DNA from: Verrucomicrobiaceae bacterium
GTDB lineage: Bacteria; Verrucomicrobiota; Verrucomicrobiia; Verrucomicrobiales; Verrucomicrobiaceae
Direction of reading: 5' to 3'
NCBI GenBank assembly: GCA_019694165.1
Contig: JAIBCL010000039.1
Location: forward strand, 1-57,237
Length of the DNA stretch: 57,237 bases
Part shown: positions 25,787 through 34,588 of the stretch, piece by piece
How the letters are laid out: each line of letters starts with the position of its first letter
How positions within the stretch are numbered: the stretch's first letter is position 1
Program-made: the position numbers and the translations under genes
Notes under the pieces: generated by a model
Told to the model about the DNA's origin: nothing
Databases searched by the model: none
The model's input: only the letters and a program-made list of their open reading frames with translations

Positions 25787-27853
25787 TCAAGGCCGGGCGA
25801 GGCGGACGAAGTTGCGTATGACGGAGCGCACATTGTCGCCGGAGCAGCGGCGGTCTTTGACGGCGCGCTCCTCCCAGTATGCGGGCGATGAGAGCACCTT
25901 GTGCGCGGTGAGAATGCGGAGAGCGGCGGCGAGATCAGGCGCAGGCTCGAAGGAAGCGGCCATCTTCGTGATCATGGCGGCGACCTGCGCGCCGTCGCAG
26001 TTGTCCCCTTTGCGTGCGTGCGCGAGCCAGTAGTCCGTGTCGGTGATGATACTCCTCGCAGCGAGGACCTTTACGTCGGCGGTGAGCTGCTCGTTCGGCG
26101 GCGCGGTGTCAGCTTCGGCCGTTGCGGCACCGGCAGCGGGCCGCTCGACCCTCGTCTTTGCCTTGAGAATCTGGCCTTCCTTGAGCAGAAGCTGCCGGAG
26201 CGGCGCATAGGGCACGTTCTGCACCGCCACGTCGCGCGAGATGGCAAGACTCGCGGTGGCGCCGGCGGCGTGACCGAGCATCATGAACACAGGCTCCATG
26301 CGCACCGAGCCGTAGGCCGCGTGTGATGCCGAGAGGCAGCTCAAGACCAGCAGGTTGTCGCATTCACCTGCGCGCGGTCGCAGGGCCTTGTAGCTGATGG
26401 GGAAAGGTTTCGTGCCGACAAAAAAGCCTCGCTCGCGGTGCAGAAGGCCATCTTCGTCCACATACAGAGTCACGCCGTGGGAGTCGAGCGGATAAGAGGC
26501 GAGAGCGATGCCGTCGTCACAGGTGCGCGTGCCTCGCGCGTCGTTTTCGGTGACGACGAAGTCGCTGATCATGCGCCGGGCTTCGCGGACGTAGAGCTGG
26601 AACGGGAAGTGGCCGCAATCGGTGAACTCGTCCTTTGGCAGGCCCCAGCGCTGCATCTCTTCGCGCACTTCGACGGGCAGGCGCTCGTCGTGTCCGAGAA
26701 ACCACAGCAGGCCCAGCGTATAGTCCTTGTGCTGCTGCCACAGGCGCTCGCGCGTGGCGTAGTCGCCATCGGCCCAGTCGTAGCTGTGGCCGACAAAATC
26801 GCTGCCGAACTCGCTGCCGCAGTTTGAGTCGGTCTTGCGGTTCGGCACGAGTTCGAAGTTGATGCCGAGATCGCCTCCGTTGCCGCGCAGACCGACGGCG
26901 GCATGTTTGCGCGGGCCGGGCTTCACGTTCTTCATCGTGCTGATGTGCCGCATGAGCAGCTCGTAGTTCAGCGGGTCGTAGGTCGCCGGCTTCTCGACCG
27001 GCACGCGGTTCTCTTCGATGTCGGTGAGGCAGATGCGGAAGTTGTACGTCTGTACGCGATGGTCGCCCGCGCCTTTCGGTCCCGGTGGCTTCGGCTCGAT
27101 GCCGGGCAGCAGCCCGCTCGACGGATCGCCCGGGACGACATACGGGCTGATTCTTGGAAAAGCGGCGGGCGTGAAGGGAAACGCACCGTTCAGCGTCTCG
27201 CCATACTGCGAGTTTGACTCGCGTCCGACGACGTAGCTTACTCCTGCCTTCGCCATCACGTCACCTTCATAGCTCGCGTCGATGAAGACCTTTGCCGCAA
27301 ACTCGCGACCGCTCTCCATCGTGATGCTCGCGAGATGCGCGCCGGTCTTCCTGGTTCCTTGCTTCAAATCCAGCCGCTCATTGAAAACGACGTTCACCCC
27401 CGCCTCGCGCACCATGTCATTGAACACCGAGTCTGCGGCGCGCGGCTCGAAGAGGAACTGCGCCTTGATTTCCTCCATGCGGGGGCCGTCCACGCCCCAG
27501 ATTTTCGGGAGCCACGCGAGGTAGTCCTCGCGCCGCTGCCACTGCCAGCTCTCCGGCTTTTGGTAGAAGCGATAGATGCGCTGGTAAAACTCGCGCGACA
27601 GGCCGCCGATCGTCTCCGTCGAGCCGTTGTCCGTCATCCCGAGCCCGCTGGCGCTCATGCCGCCCAGATGACGCCCCGGCTCGATTAGCGTGACTGCAAG
27701 GCCATGACGTGCCGCCTCGACCGCCGCGATGACGCCGCCCGAGGTGCCGCCATAGACGAGCACATCGCTCTTCATCGGCCCGGCGAACAACGCCGGAGAG
27801 AGAATGAAGGTGCAGAAGGAGAGCATCCGGAAGCGATTCGCGTGCGCACTCAC
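25787..27853 (-). CDS. Secreted FAD-dependent oxidoreductase (FAD_oxidored family)
   Basis: A 688-residue exported flavoprotein. The N-terminal hydrophobic run MLSFCTFILSPALFAG is followed by the dinucleotide-binding motif VLVYGGTSGGVIAAVEAARHG and the adjacent RHLGGMSASGLG. Conserved blocks YEGDVMAKAGVSYVVGRE and LSCLSASHAAYGSVRMEPVFM match the FAD_oxidored family. The C-terminal ~100 residues form a separate helical region with two similar segments ending in 'YWLAHARKGDNCDGAQVA' and 'YWEERAVKDRRCSGDNV', a likely internal repeat. GTG 27853 overlaps the upstream pectate-lyase-like stop (GTGA). The reaction is unknown. It is paralogous to the C-terminal part of the fusion encoded at 14484-18119. 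Confidence 0.88.
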   Translation of the reverse strand: MSAHANRFRMLSFCTFILSPALFAGPMKSDVLVYGGTSGGVIAAVEAARHGLAVTLIEPGRHLGGMSASGLGMTDNGSTETIGGLSREFYQRIYRFYQKPESWQWQRREDYLAWLPKIWGVDGPRMEEIKAQFLFEPRAADSVFNDMVREAGVNVVFNERLDLKQGTRKTGAHLASITMESGREFAAKVFIDASYEGDVMAKAGVSYVVGRESNSQYGETLNGAFPFTPAAFPRISPYVVPGDPSSGLLPGIEPKPPGPKGAGDHRVQTYNFRICLTDIEENRVPVEKPATYDPLNYELLMRHISTMKNVKPGPRKHAAVGLRGNGGDLGINFELVPNRKTDSNCGSEFGSDFVGHSYDWADGDYATRERLWQQHKDYTLGLLWFLGHDERLPVEVREEMQRWGLPKDEFTDCGHFPFQLYVREARRMISDFVVTENDARGTRTCDDGIALASYPLDSHGVTLYVDEDGLLHRERGFFVGTKPFPISYKALRPRAGECDNLLVLSCLSASHAAYGSVRMEPVFMMLGHAAGATASLAISRDVAVQNVPYAPLRQLLLKEGQILKAKTRVERPAAGAATAEADTAPPNEQLTADVKVLAARSIITDTDYWLAHARKGDNCDGAQVAAMITKMAASFEPAPDLAAALRILTAHKVLSSPAYWEERAVKDRRCSGDNVRSVIRNFVRLARP

Positions 27854-29127
27854 GGCTTGCGTTTTTCCATTGTGTCGAGGTTCCATTCGTCGGGATTGAA
27901 AGTCTGGCGGGTTTCTTTGACCACCGGGTAGCCGCCGCTTTCGGTTTCCGAATTGATCACACGGCCCGTGCCCTCGCGTGCCTGCTGGACGATGCGCCGG
28001 TCGATGGCGTCGCGATCCCACGGCCGCGCGCCGGCATCTTCCAGCACGTTTTCCCGCACAAACGCCACGGGCAGCGGCTTCAAGCCGTCGGGCCAGCAGA
28101 CGTGATCCTTTTGCGGAAGAATCTTCCCGCCGTAGCGGTTGTCTTCGGTGATGATGCCGAACGACCTGCCCTCGCGATCGAAGGCGAGATTGTCATCCGC
28201 GTGCAGTTCGAGATCGCCGACGCCGACAAAGCGGAAGAGCGTGAGCTGCGGGATGGTGGCCGTGCCGTGGTGCATCACGTTGCCGACGAGGTCGAGCCTG
28301 CCGCGGATGTACTCATGCCCCTTCCACCGCTTCTCCGGCATGTGATAGAGCACGGAGACCACGCCGGGATTGACGATGAGGTTGTTCACCACTGCGGCAC
28401 GCACGCCGCCTTTCACCTCGGGGTTCCGCTCGACGTTGCTGGCAAAGAGATTGCCGAGCACGAGGATGGACGTGGTGTTGTCGCCGATGAGCATGCCCTT
28501 GCTGTGTCTGCCCTTCGTGTTCGTCGAGTCGTCGAGTCCTTCGGCGATGATGTTGCGGCTGCAGGTGATGCGCTGGACGTTGCGTGCGCGCCACTCGTCG
28601 GGTGTCTTGCCCTCGAACGGCGGCCCCCAGATGTCCGCGTTCTCGTCGGTGGCCCAGGTGAGCGAGCAGTGGTCGATGATCACATCCCGCGCGCCATCCG
28701 CGCACGTCGCCGCATCGGCATCCCAGCCGCTTTTCTTCGCGCGCCCTGCCTCGCCGGGCCGGATGCGGATGTGGCGCATGACCACGTCGTGCGTGACGAT
28801 GAAGAGGTTTCCCTTGATCAGCGTGATGCCGGGCGGGGGCGCAGTCTGTCCGGCGATGGTGACGAACGGCTCCTTCACCTTCACGCTCGCGCCCGCGAGG
28901 TCGATCACGCCGCCGACCTCGAATACAATGGTGCGCGGACCTGCCGCATTGAGCGCTTCAAGAAATGATCCCGGCCCCTTTGCGGCGAGCGTCGTCACGC
29001 GGATGATCGCGCCGCCGCGACCGCCGGGTGTGCCGGCGGCCCAGCCCTCCGCACCGGGAAATGCGCGCGCGGCATCGTCCGCGCGGGCGATGGAGAGAAA
29101 CAGGACGAGGATGCCGAGGACTTTCAT
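27850..29127 (-). CDS. Secreted pectate-lyase-like beta-helix protein
   Basis: A 425-residue exported protein. Signal peptide MKVLGILVLFLSIARA precedes AFPGAEGWAAGTPGGRGG, a typical start of right-handed beta-helix polysaccharide lyases (PL1-like). Further family blocks are TIVFEVGGVIDL, TIAGQTAPPPGITL, DVIIDHCSLTWATDEN (a probable Ca2+/catalytic turn), RNIIAEGL and KGMLIGDN. The C-terminal part includes NVLEDAGARPWDRD and HVCWPDGL. Role: cleavage of pectin-like or other uronic-acid polysaccharide by beta-elimination, inferred from the family. ATG 29127 is preferred; an in-frame GTG at 29139 (VKCAMKV) is possible. The stop overlaps the FAD oxidoreductase start. Divergent from the LUD gene. 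Confidence 0.82.
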   Translation of the reverse strand: MKVLGILVLFLSIARADDAARAFPGAEGWAAGTPGGRGGAIIRVTTLAAKGPGSFLEALNAAGPRTIVFEVGGVIDLAGASVKVKEPFVTIAGQTAPPPGITLIKGNLFIVTHDVVMRHIRIRPGEAGRAKKSGWDADAATCADGARDVIIDHCSLTWATDENADIWGPPFEGKTPDEWRARNVQRITCSRNIIAEGLDDSTNTKGRHSKGMLIGDNTTSILVLGNLFASNVERNPEVKGGVRAAVVNNLIVNPGVVSVLYHMPEKRWKGHEYIRGRLDLVGNVMHHGTATIPQLTLFRFVGVGDLELHADDNLAFDREGRSFGIITEDNRYGGKILPQKDHVCWPDGLKPLPVAFVRENVLEDAGARPWDRDAIDRRIVQQAREGTGRVINSETESGGYPVVKETRQTFNPDEWNLDTMEKRKP

Positions 29128-29306
29128 CGCGCACTTCACGAACGCGGTGAGTGGAACCTTTCGGGAGCGCGCAAGGTGGGAGCGTGGCCTTGCGTGGTGG
29201 ACGCGGCCGGCGACGGAGGGTGGAAGCAGGCTTGATTCAACGGCTTTCCATCTCCATCCTCTGCGGGCCGGACATTCCGTCCATTCACCCACCCGCCGAA
29301 TCCGCC

Positions 29307-29909
29307 ATGAACGACCGCGACCAAGTTCTCCATCGTGTGCGAAGCGCCACGGCCTCGCGTGCGCGCGGAGAGTATCCGCTGTGGGACGATGTGCTCGTGC
29401 ATTCGCGGGCGATTCGCGACTCGGACGATCCGCCGGCCCTGTTTGCCGCGAAATTCGAGGCTGTCGGCGGCAGGCTGGCGCATGATGCGGCCGCAGTGAC
29501 GGCCGCGCTGAAGGAGGCGACGTCGAAACGCGGCTACGTCGATCCGGCTTTGCAGCCGCTCGTCGGTGATGCACTCGGCGGCTTCACGCTGGACACGACC
29601 TTCGACCGCGCCCGCGTGGATGAGTATGCCTTTGGTGTCACGCGCGCCACGGCGGGCATCGCGGAGAGCGGATCGCTGCTCATCACAGGGGATGACACGG
29701 CATCCCGCCTGGGCGCGCTCGCGCCATGGATTCACATCGCCGTGCTGGAGCGTGCGAATATCGTGCGCACCATCCCGGATGCCATCGCGCTGCTCGGTCC
29801 GCAGACCAACGCGCTTTTTGTCACCGGGCCGTCAAAGACCGCGGATGTGGAGGGCATCCTCATCAAAGGCGTGCACGGACCGGGCGTGCAAATCTGCTGG
29901 CTGGTGTAG
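29307..29909 (+). CDS. lutC: LUD-domain protein (LutC-like)
   Basis: A 200-residue cytosolic protein of the LUD (lactate utilisation) family. The C-terminal core is recognisable: TRATAGIAESGSLLI, IHIAVLERANIVRTIPDAI, TGPSKTADVEG and the closing VHGPGVQICWLV. LutC acts with LutA and LutB in oxidising L-lactate to pyruvate. The partner genes are not in the window, so this is a stand-alone copy. ATG 29307 fits the family length; in-frame sequence back to 29151 is intergenic in character. Its stop is 11 bp from the stop of the convergent transglutaminase-like gene. Confidence 0.85.
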   Translation: MNDRDQVLHRVRSATASRARGEYPLWDDVLVHSRAIRDSDDPPALFAAKFEAVGGRLAHDAAAVTAALKEATSKRGYVDPALQPLVGDALGGFTLDTTFDRARVDEYAFGVTRATAGIAESGSLLITGDDTASRLGALAPWIHIAVLERANIVRTIPDAIALLGPQTNALFVTGPSKTADVEGILIKGVHGPGVQICWLV

Positions 29910-29920
29910 GCGCGCGCGGA

Positions 29921-32095
29921 TCAGAGTGCGTTGCGCGCTGCTTTTGCGCCGGCCTTCTCGACGTCCTTCGCGAGCGCGGAGGCCTTTCTATCCTCGCCGA
30001 TCTCGCGGTAGCACTTCGAGATCACTTCGAGCGCGGACATCTGGCTCGTGACGTCGAAGTAGTCGCCGCCGGAGTTGATGTAGCGGCGGAAGCATGACTC
30101 CATGTCGCGGCAGGCTTTCTTCGCCACCTCGGGATCGGCTTTGACAAAGTCCCAGCAGTCGCCGGCCAGCACCTTGAACACGGCGGGATTGCGCCCGTGA
30201 TCGCGGTAGGCTTTGTCGTAAAGACTGCGCACGGGTTCGAGAGATCCCTTGGCTGCGAGCACCTGGGCCTGCTGCTTGAGCACCATCGCGATCTGGTCTG
30301 CCTGATCCACCGCAGTCCTGGAGTCCGCCTGATCGAGTTTGCGTGCGTCCTTCTTGAGCTCCTTCATCGCCAGCTTCGAGTCCTGGCGTGGAAAGACGAA
30401 TTTTTCCTCGGCGGAGCGCGCTTCGGCGAGCAGGTCCGGGTCGGCCTTCATCTCGCGTTTGAGCGGCTCGAGAAACGCGCGCCACTGCTCCAGCGGTGCA
30501 TCGCCACGATGCGCGGACCAGAAGGAGAGTTTCGCCTGCCAGACGGCGGGCACCTTGGCGCCGAGCACGCTGGCGGCATCGAAGAGCTTCGCCGCGAGAT
30601 CGAGCGCACCATCGCTCTCCGCCGCGCGCGCGAGCCACACGGGCCGCAGCCCCAGCAGCAGCGCGGCATCCGACGCGGAACGGTCCGAGCGGCGGATGAA
30701 CTCCTGCTCCGACACTGCCTTGCCTGTCTGCGGATTGACTGCTCCGCCCAATGGGTAGCCGGAATAGCGCCCGCTGAAGTCCCATTTGTTTTCATCGCTG
30801 AGCCACGTCACCCACGCGTGCGGACCGCGCGAGCCGTCGCCGCCCACTTCGGAGGCCGGAATGCCGGCGGCGCGCGCGGTATTGGCCGAGAAGAAGGCGC
30901 GGTCGCCGCAGATGCCGCCCTTCTTGAGTATCTCGCTGAAGGTGTAGGCGTCGTATTTGTTCACATCCTTCACGGCGCGCTCCATGTCATAGCGCACCAT
31001 TTCGTAGGCCGTGCCCCAGCTTCTCTGGCGCAGGTGCATTTTTTGCAACGCCCACTCCAGCTCGGATTCCGGCACGGGCGCGCCGACGACCCACACGAGA
31101 TCGCGCGCGGTGAGCTTGTCGGGCTTCACGGCCAGATCGCCCTTCGCCGCGTGCTTTGTGTAAAAGGCGTAGCGATCCGCGGCGCTGATCTTCACGTACT
31201 GGTCGTTCCACTTGAAGTCGCGTGTCTTTTCAAAGACGAGCGCACAGGCGACGGCGAGGTCGCGATAGCGTCCCTTGGCGTCGGGATCCGACGAGGCGAG
31301 CTTCGACCACAGGGCGAGCGCCTGCTGCACATCGTCGTGATCCGTCCGGACGGTAAGCAGCCACGACTCCAGCGCAGCGGGCGTCGCAAGCAGCCAGCGG
31401 GCGAAGGACTGCAGCTCTGGTTCGGAAGTCATCGACTTCCGCGCCGCAGCGGTCGCGGTGGCCATGAAGGCGGTCTGATCGAGCGCGAGTGTGAAGGTCG
31501 CGTTCTTTGCAAGCGACTGCCATCCCTGCGGTGTGAGCACGGACGGACCGCTGTTTTTCACGGCGGCGAGGAGCGAGCGCCGCAGCAGCGCGGACCACTC
31601 ATCCCACTTGCCGCCGGTCAGCGCCGCATCCAGAGCGGCCTTCGCGCGTTGCTGAGCCGCCGGTGTGGTGGCGGTGCGCTCGTCCAGCGGCAGCGGATCG
31701 CCGGCGAAGATGGCGGCGTAGTTCGGTTCGCTCACCGGAGCGGGTGCGGGCTTGCGCGCGGGTTCCGGCATCTTCGGTTTCGGCGGAGCGGCTTCACGCT
31801 TCGGTTCGGGTGCCGGTGCCTGGGCGATGGGCTTCGCCATCGGTTCGTCCTTAACCTTCACCGGCTCCGCCTTCGATGGCGCAACGGCGACGGGTGCAGG
31901 CTCGGGCAGGGCAGCGGTCGGAGCATTCGGCGGACGGTGAGTGACATACCATGCGCCGCCAAGAGCCGCGGCGATCCCGAGCAGCAAGAAAAAGATTCCT
32001 CCTCCTCCGCCCCGGGGTTTCTGCCTGGCGGTGGAAACCGGACGACGAGGAGGCGCTGGCGGACGTGCGGCGGGAAAGCGAGGTTGGGAGGCCAT
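29921..32095 (-). CDS. Membrane-anchored transglutaminase-like protein
   Basis: A 724-residue protein with a short Pro/Arg-rich cytoplasmic head and one membrane segment (~residues 33-50, GIFFLLLGIAAALGGAWYV). A ~90-residue Pro/Ala/Lys-rich spacer follows, then helical-repeat sequence. A transglutaminase-like (cysteine protease-like) core carries Cys in KKGGICGDRAFF, His in GPHAWVTW and Asp in KWDFSGR, which together form a plausible triad. The C-terminal ~230 residues are tetratricopeptide-like helices. The predicted location is anchored in the inner membrane with the catalytic part outside. Peptidase or amidase action on cell wall or protein is inferred only. ATG 32095; the frame upstream has no better start. 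Divergent from the desaturase gene. Confidence 0.75.
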   Translation of the reverse strand: MASQPRFPAARPPAPPRRPVSTARQKPRGGGGGIFFLLLGIAAALGGAWYVTHRPPNAPTAALPEPAPVAVAPSKAEPVKVKDEPMAKPIAQAPAPEPKREAAPPKPKMPEPARKPAPAPVSEPNYAAIFAGDPLPLDERTATTPAAQQRAKAALDAALTGGKWDEWSALLRRSLLAAVKNSGPSVLTPQGWQSLAKNATFTLALDQTAFMATATAAARKSMTSEPELQSFARWLLATPAALESWLLTVRTDHDDVQQALALWSKLASSDPDAKGRYRDLAVACALVFEKTRDFKWNDQYVKISAADRYAFYTKHAAKGDLAVKPDKLTARDLVWVVGAPVPESELEWALQKMHLRQRSWGTAYEMVRYDMERAVKDVNKYDAYTFSEILKKGGICGDRAFFSANTARAAGIPASEVGGDGSRGPHAWVTWLSDENKWDFSGRYSGYPLGGAVNPQTGKAVSEQEFIRRSDRSASDAALLLGLRPVWLARAAESDGALDLAAKLFDAASVLGAKVPAVWQAKLSFWSAHRGDAPLEQWRAFLEPLKREMKADPDLLAEARSAEEKFVFPRQDSKLAMKELKKDARKLDQADSRTAVDQADQIAMVLKQQAQVLAAKGSLEPVRSLYDKAYRDHGRNPAVFKVLAGDCWDFVKADPEVAKKACRDMESCFRRYINSGGDYFDVTSQMSALEVISKCYREIGEDRKASALAKDVEKAGAKAARNAL

Positions 32096-32375
32096 GGCGT
32101 TGGGCAGGTTGAGGTTCGCGAGCTTGCTGATGGGAGATGATTTCTTCCTCCAGGCGCTTCACTGGCGATGATGGCACCACCGGTGCAGCCGTGCTTGTTT
32201 TGTCACACTTGAAACTGAATGGGAAGATTTTTCTTGGGTCGTCCTGCATCACGATCACCGAGGGAAGGGGCGTGCGCAGGCGGGACGTTGGAGGGAAGCA
32301 TGGAGCAGGAGCAGCCAGGGCACTGGCGATGCATCAGCGCTGGCAAACCGGCGTTTTCTCGCTTTCTGATGCCGG

Positions 32376-33296
32376 ATGAACAGGGAACGCACATCGATCA
32401 TCGACCATTTGCTCTGGCCGGGGCTGCTGGCAGTCACATGCACGGGCATGGCCTGGGGCATGGCGAACGGGCGCGAGCAACTGGCCTTCAATGTGATCTA
32501 CCTCTGCTTCGCTGTGGCATTGTTTTTTCTCGAGCGTGTGCGCCCGCATGAGGCGCAGTGGCTGGCCTCAGACGGGCAGGAGGTGCCTGATCTCGCGCAC
32601 ACGCTGCTGACGAAGATACCCGTGCAGGTCGCGGTGGTGTCGCTCACGAACTTCGGCGTGGTGCAGACCTTTGGCGGCCGGGCGGTCGGCGGCTTCTGGC
32701 CGGCGGGCTGGCCGATGTTTCTTCAGGTCGCGCTCGGCCTGGTGATCATGGAGTTTGGGCTCTACTGGGCGCACCGGGTGGCGCACGAGTGGATGTGGCT
32801 CTGGCCGTTTCATGCGGTGCATCACAGCTCCAGAAAGCTGTGGTTCTTCAACACGGGGCGCTTTCATTTCATCGACACCATCAAGAGCATGGTCTTCAGC
32901 ACGCCGCTCATGGTGATGGCCGGCGCACCGGGGCCGGTGTTCACATGGGTGAGCGCCATCACCGCCTTCATCGGCATCCTCACGCATTGCAATGTGCGGA
33001 TGGAGTTCGGCTGGCTGAACCGGATATTCAATACGCCCCGGCTCCATCGCTGGCATCACTCCATGGACTTGCGCGAGGGGAACAAGAACTACGGGGAGAA
33101 CCTCATGCTTTGGGACCAGATCTTCGGCACGTACTATGACGATGCCACGCGCCGCCCGCCTCGCGAGATCGGCATCAAGGACGCGATGCCGCGCGGCTTC
33201 CTCGGCCAGCTCTGGGCTCCATTTGCCTGGAAGAGCTACCAATTGCGCGAGAAGGCGCGCGATGCGGCCGGCGCATCCGGTGGCTCCCGCATGTGA
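32376..33296 (+). CDS. Sterol desaturase/fatty acid hydroxylase family protein
   Basis: A 306-residue integral membrane di-iron enzyme. Histidine clusters are HRVAH (~residue 133), HAVHHSS (~147) and, near the end, HRWHH, with further His in RFHFIDT and LTHCN, matching the FA_hydroxylase eight-His pattern. At least four membrane segments occur. These proteins hydroxylate or desaturate lipids such as sterols, fatty acids or carotenoids; which substrate applies here is unknown. ATG 32376 is the only start that keeps the N-terminal IIDHLLWPGLLAV segment. The 280-bp upstream region shared with the transglutaminase gene shows no element I can name. Confidence 0.88.
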   Translation: MNRERTSIIDHLLWPGLLAVTCTGMAWGMANGREQLAFNVIYLCFAVALFFLERVRPHEAQWLASDGQEVPDLAHTLLTKIPVQVAVVSLTNFGVVQTFGGRAVGGFWPAGWPMFLQVALGLVIMEFGLYWAHRVAHEWMWLWPFHAVHHSSRKLWFFNTGRFHFIDTIKSMVFSTPLMVMAGAPGPVFTWVSAITAFIGILTHCNVRMEFGWLNRIFNTPRLHRWHHSMDLREGNKNYGENLMLWDQIFGTYYDDATRRPPREIGIKDAMPRGFLGQLWAPFAWKSYQLREKARDAAGASGGSRM

Positions 33297-33380
33297 TGCG
33301 GCGTGCGGTTTGCTCCTGTCGCCCGCATGTGAAGGCCAATAAATGCGCAGGCTTCGCCAATTGGCAGCGAGGCGGCAGGA

Positions 33381-33409
33381 TTGTTCGGCCCCGGGAGATT
33401 TGTTACAAT
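33381..33409 (+). promoter_or_regulatory. Candidate sigma70-type promoter of the ppk2 operon
   Basis: TTGTTC (33381-33386) and TACAAT (33404-33409) are separated by exactly 17 bases and lie 38 bases upstream of the ppk2 ATG. The surrounding sequence is unusually AT-rich for this window. Judged by consensus only. Confidence 0.45.
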
Positions 33410-33447
33410 TTCGTTTTATGCGCCGCTGAAGGCGGTGATTCTCTTGC

Positions 33448-34473
33448 ATGACTACATCCAGCCAGACCACCAAGCCTGCGCGTTCCAACGGAGACGGGGG
33501 CCACACCACGACCCGGCGCGCAGCCGCCACCCAGGCAACATCGGTGAAAGCCGTCGCATCACCCGTCGTGAGCGTCTCACAGACGACGCCATTGCCGGCG
33601 AAGAAGGTGCCGATCGACAAGTCAGACTTCCGGCTCACGGAGGGCGACCTTCATCTCATCAACAGCCGGGATGGCCTGATCCAGCTCCTGAGGTCGAACC
33701 ACGTCAAATGGAAGCCGGCGGTGGAGACGCTGCGCTACGAGGCCGAGCTGCGCGCCTTGCAGGTCGAGCTGGTGCGCATGCAGCGCTGGGTGCAGGAGAA
33801 GGGCAAGCGGATCGCGATCCTCTTTGAAGGGCGTGATGCCGCCGGGAAGGGCGGCGCGATCCGCCGCTTTACCGAGCATTTGAATCCGCGCGCCATGCGC
33901 GTGGTGGCGCTGCCGAAGCCCACGCCGCAGGAGCGCGGGCAGTGGTACTTCCAGCGCTACGTGCGCCAGCTTCCTAATCCCGGCGAGATCGTCTTCTTTG
34001 ACCGGAGCTGGTACAACCGCGCCGTGGTGGAGCCCGTGAACAGCTTCTGCACCGAGGAGGAGTACAAGCGCTTCCTCCAGCAGGTGCCCGAATTCGAGCA
34101 CATGCTTTACGAAGACGGCGTCACGCTCATCAAGTTCTGGTTCTCGATCTCGAAGGAGGAGCAGTTCCGGCGTTTCGAATCCCGCCGGCACAATCTGCTC
34201 AAGCAGTGGAAGATCAGCCCCATCGACGAGCGGGCGCAGGATCTCTGGGATGCCTACACGCACTACAAGCTGGAGATGTTCAGCAAGACGCACACGGCCT
34301 TCAGCCCCTGGATCATCGTGAGCGCGAATGACAAGAAGAAGGCGCGGGTGGAGAGCATCCGTCATGTGCTCAGTTCACTGCCCTACAAGAGCCGGGGTGA
34401 ACTGGACGTGCGGCTCAATCCGGACCCAAACATCATCACACGCTACCACCGGGCTTCCGCGACGCTGGATTGA
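33448..34473 (+). CDS. ppk2: Polyphosphate kinase 2 (PPK2)
   Basis: A 341-residue cytosolic kinase that uses polyphosphate to phosphorylate nucleotides, mainly NDP to NTP for class I-like members. After a ~65-residue Thr/Ala-rich extension comes a helical lead-in. The P-loop is FEGRDAAGKGGAIRRF (~residue 130), with the lid/substrate block PKPTPQERGQWYFQRY and Walker B-like FFDRSWYNRAVVEPV. The C-terminal SPIDERAQDLWDAYT and WIIVSANDKKKAR are typical of the family. Single-domain layout favours class I or III; the subtype is not resolved. It is the first gene of an apparent operon with the PiT transporter and the DUF47 protein, which ties polyphosphate to phosphate transport. Confidence 0.93.
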   Translation: MTTSSQTTKPARSNGDGGHTTTRRAAATQATSVKAVASPVVSVSQTTPLPAKKVPIDKSDFRLTEGDLHLINSRDGLIQLLRSNHVKWKPAVETLRYEAELRALQVELVRMQRWVQEKGKRIAILFEGRDAAGKGGAIRRFTEHLNPRAMRVVALPKPTPQERGQWYFQRYVRQLPNPGEIVFFDRSWYNRAVVEPVNSFCTEEEYKRFLQQVPEFEHMLYEDGVTLIKFWFSISKEEQFRRFESRRHNLLKQWKISPIDERAQDLWDAYTHYKLEMFSKTHTAFSPWIIVSANDKKKARVESIRHVLSSLPYKSRGELDVRLNPDPNIITRYHRASATLD

Positions 34474-34588
34474 GCGGGCGGGCGCGGCGGAGGCGGACGG
34501 CTCGGGTGCGCGCGGTTTCCGCCGCAAGCGCGGCCTGCCGCGCCGGCACCGTGAAGAATCACCGAACGTAATACCAGCTCAAGCCGCC

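Noticed and set aside
30197..32140. Plus-strand open frame of 647 codons opposite the transglutaminase-like gene
   Set aside because: No domain or signal peptide; the minus strand has the Cys-His-Asp core and a membrane segment.
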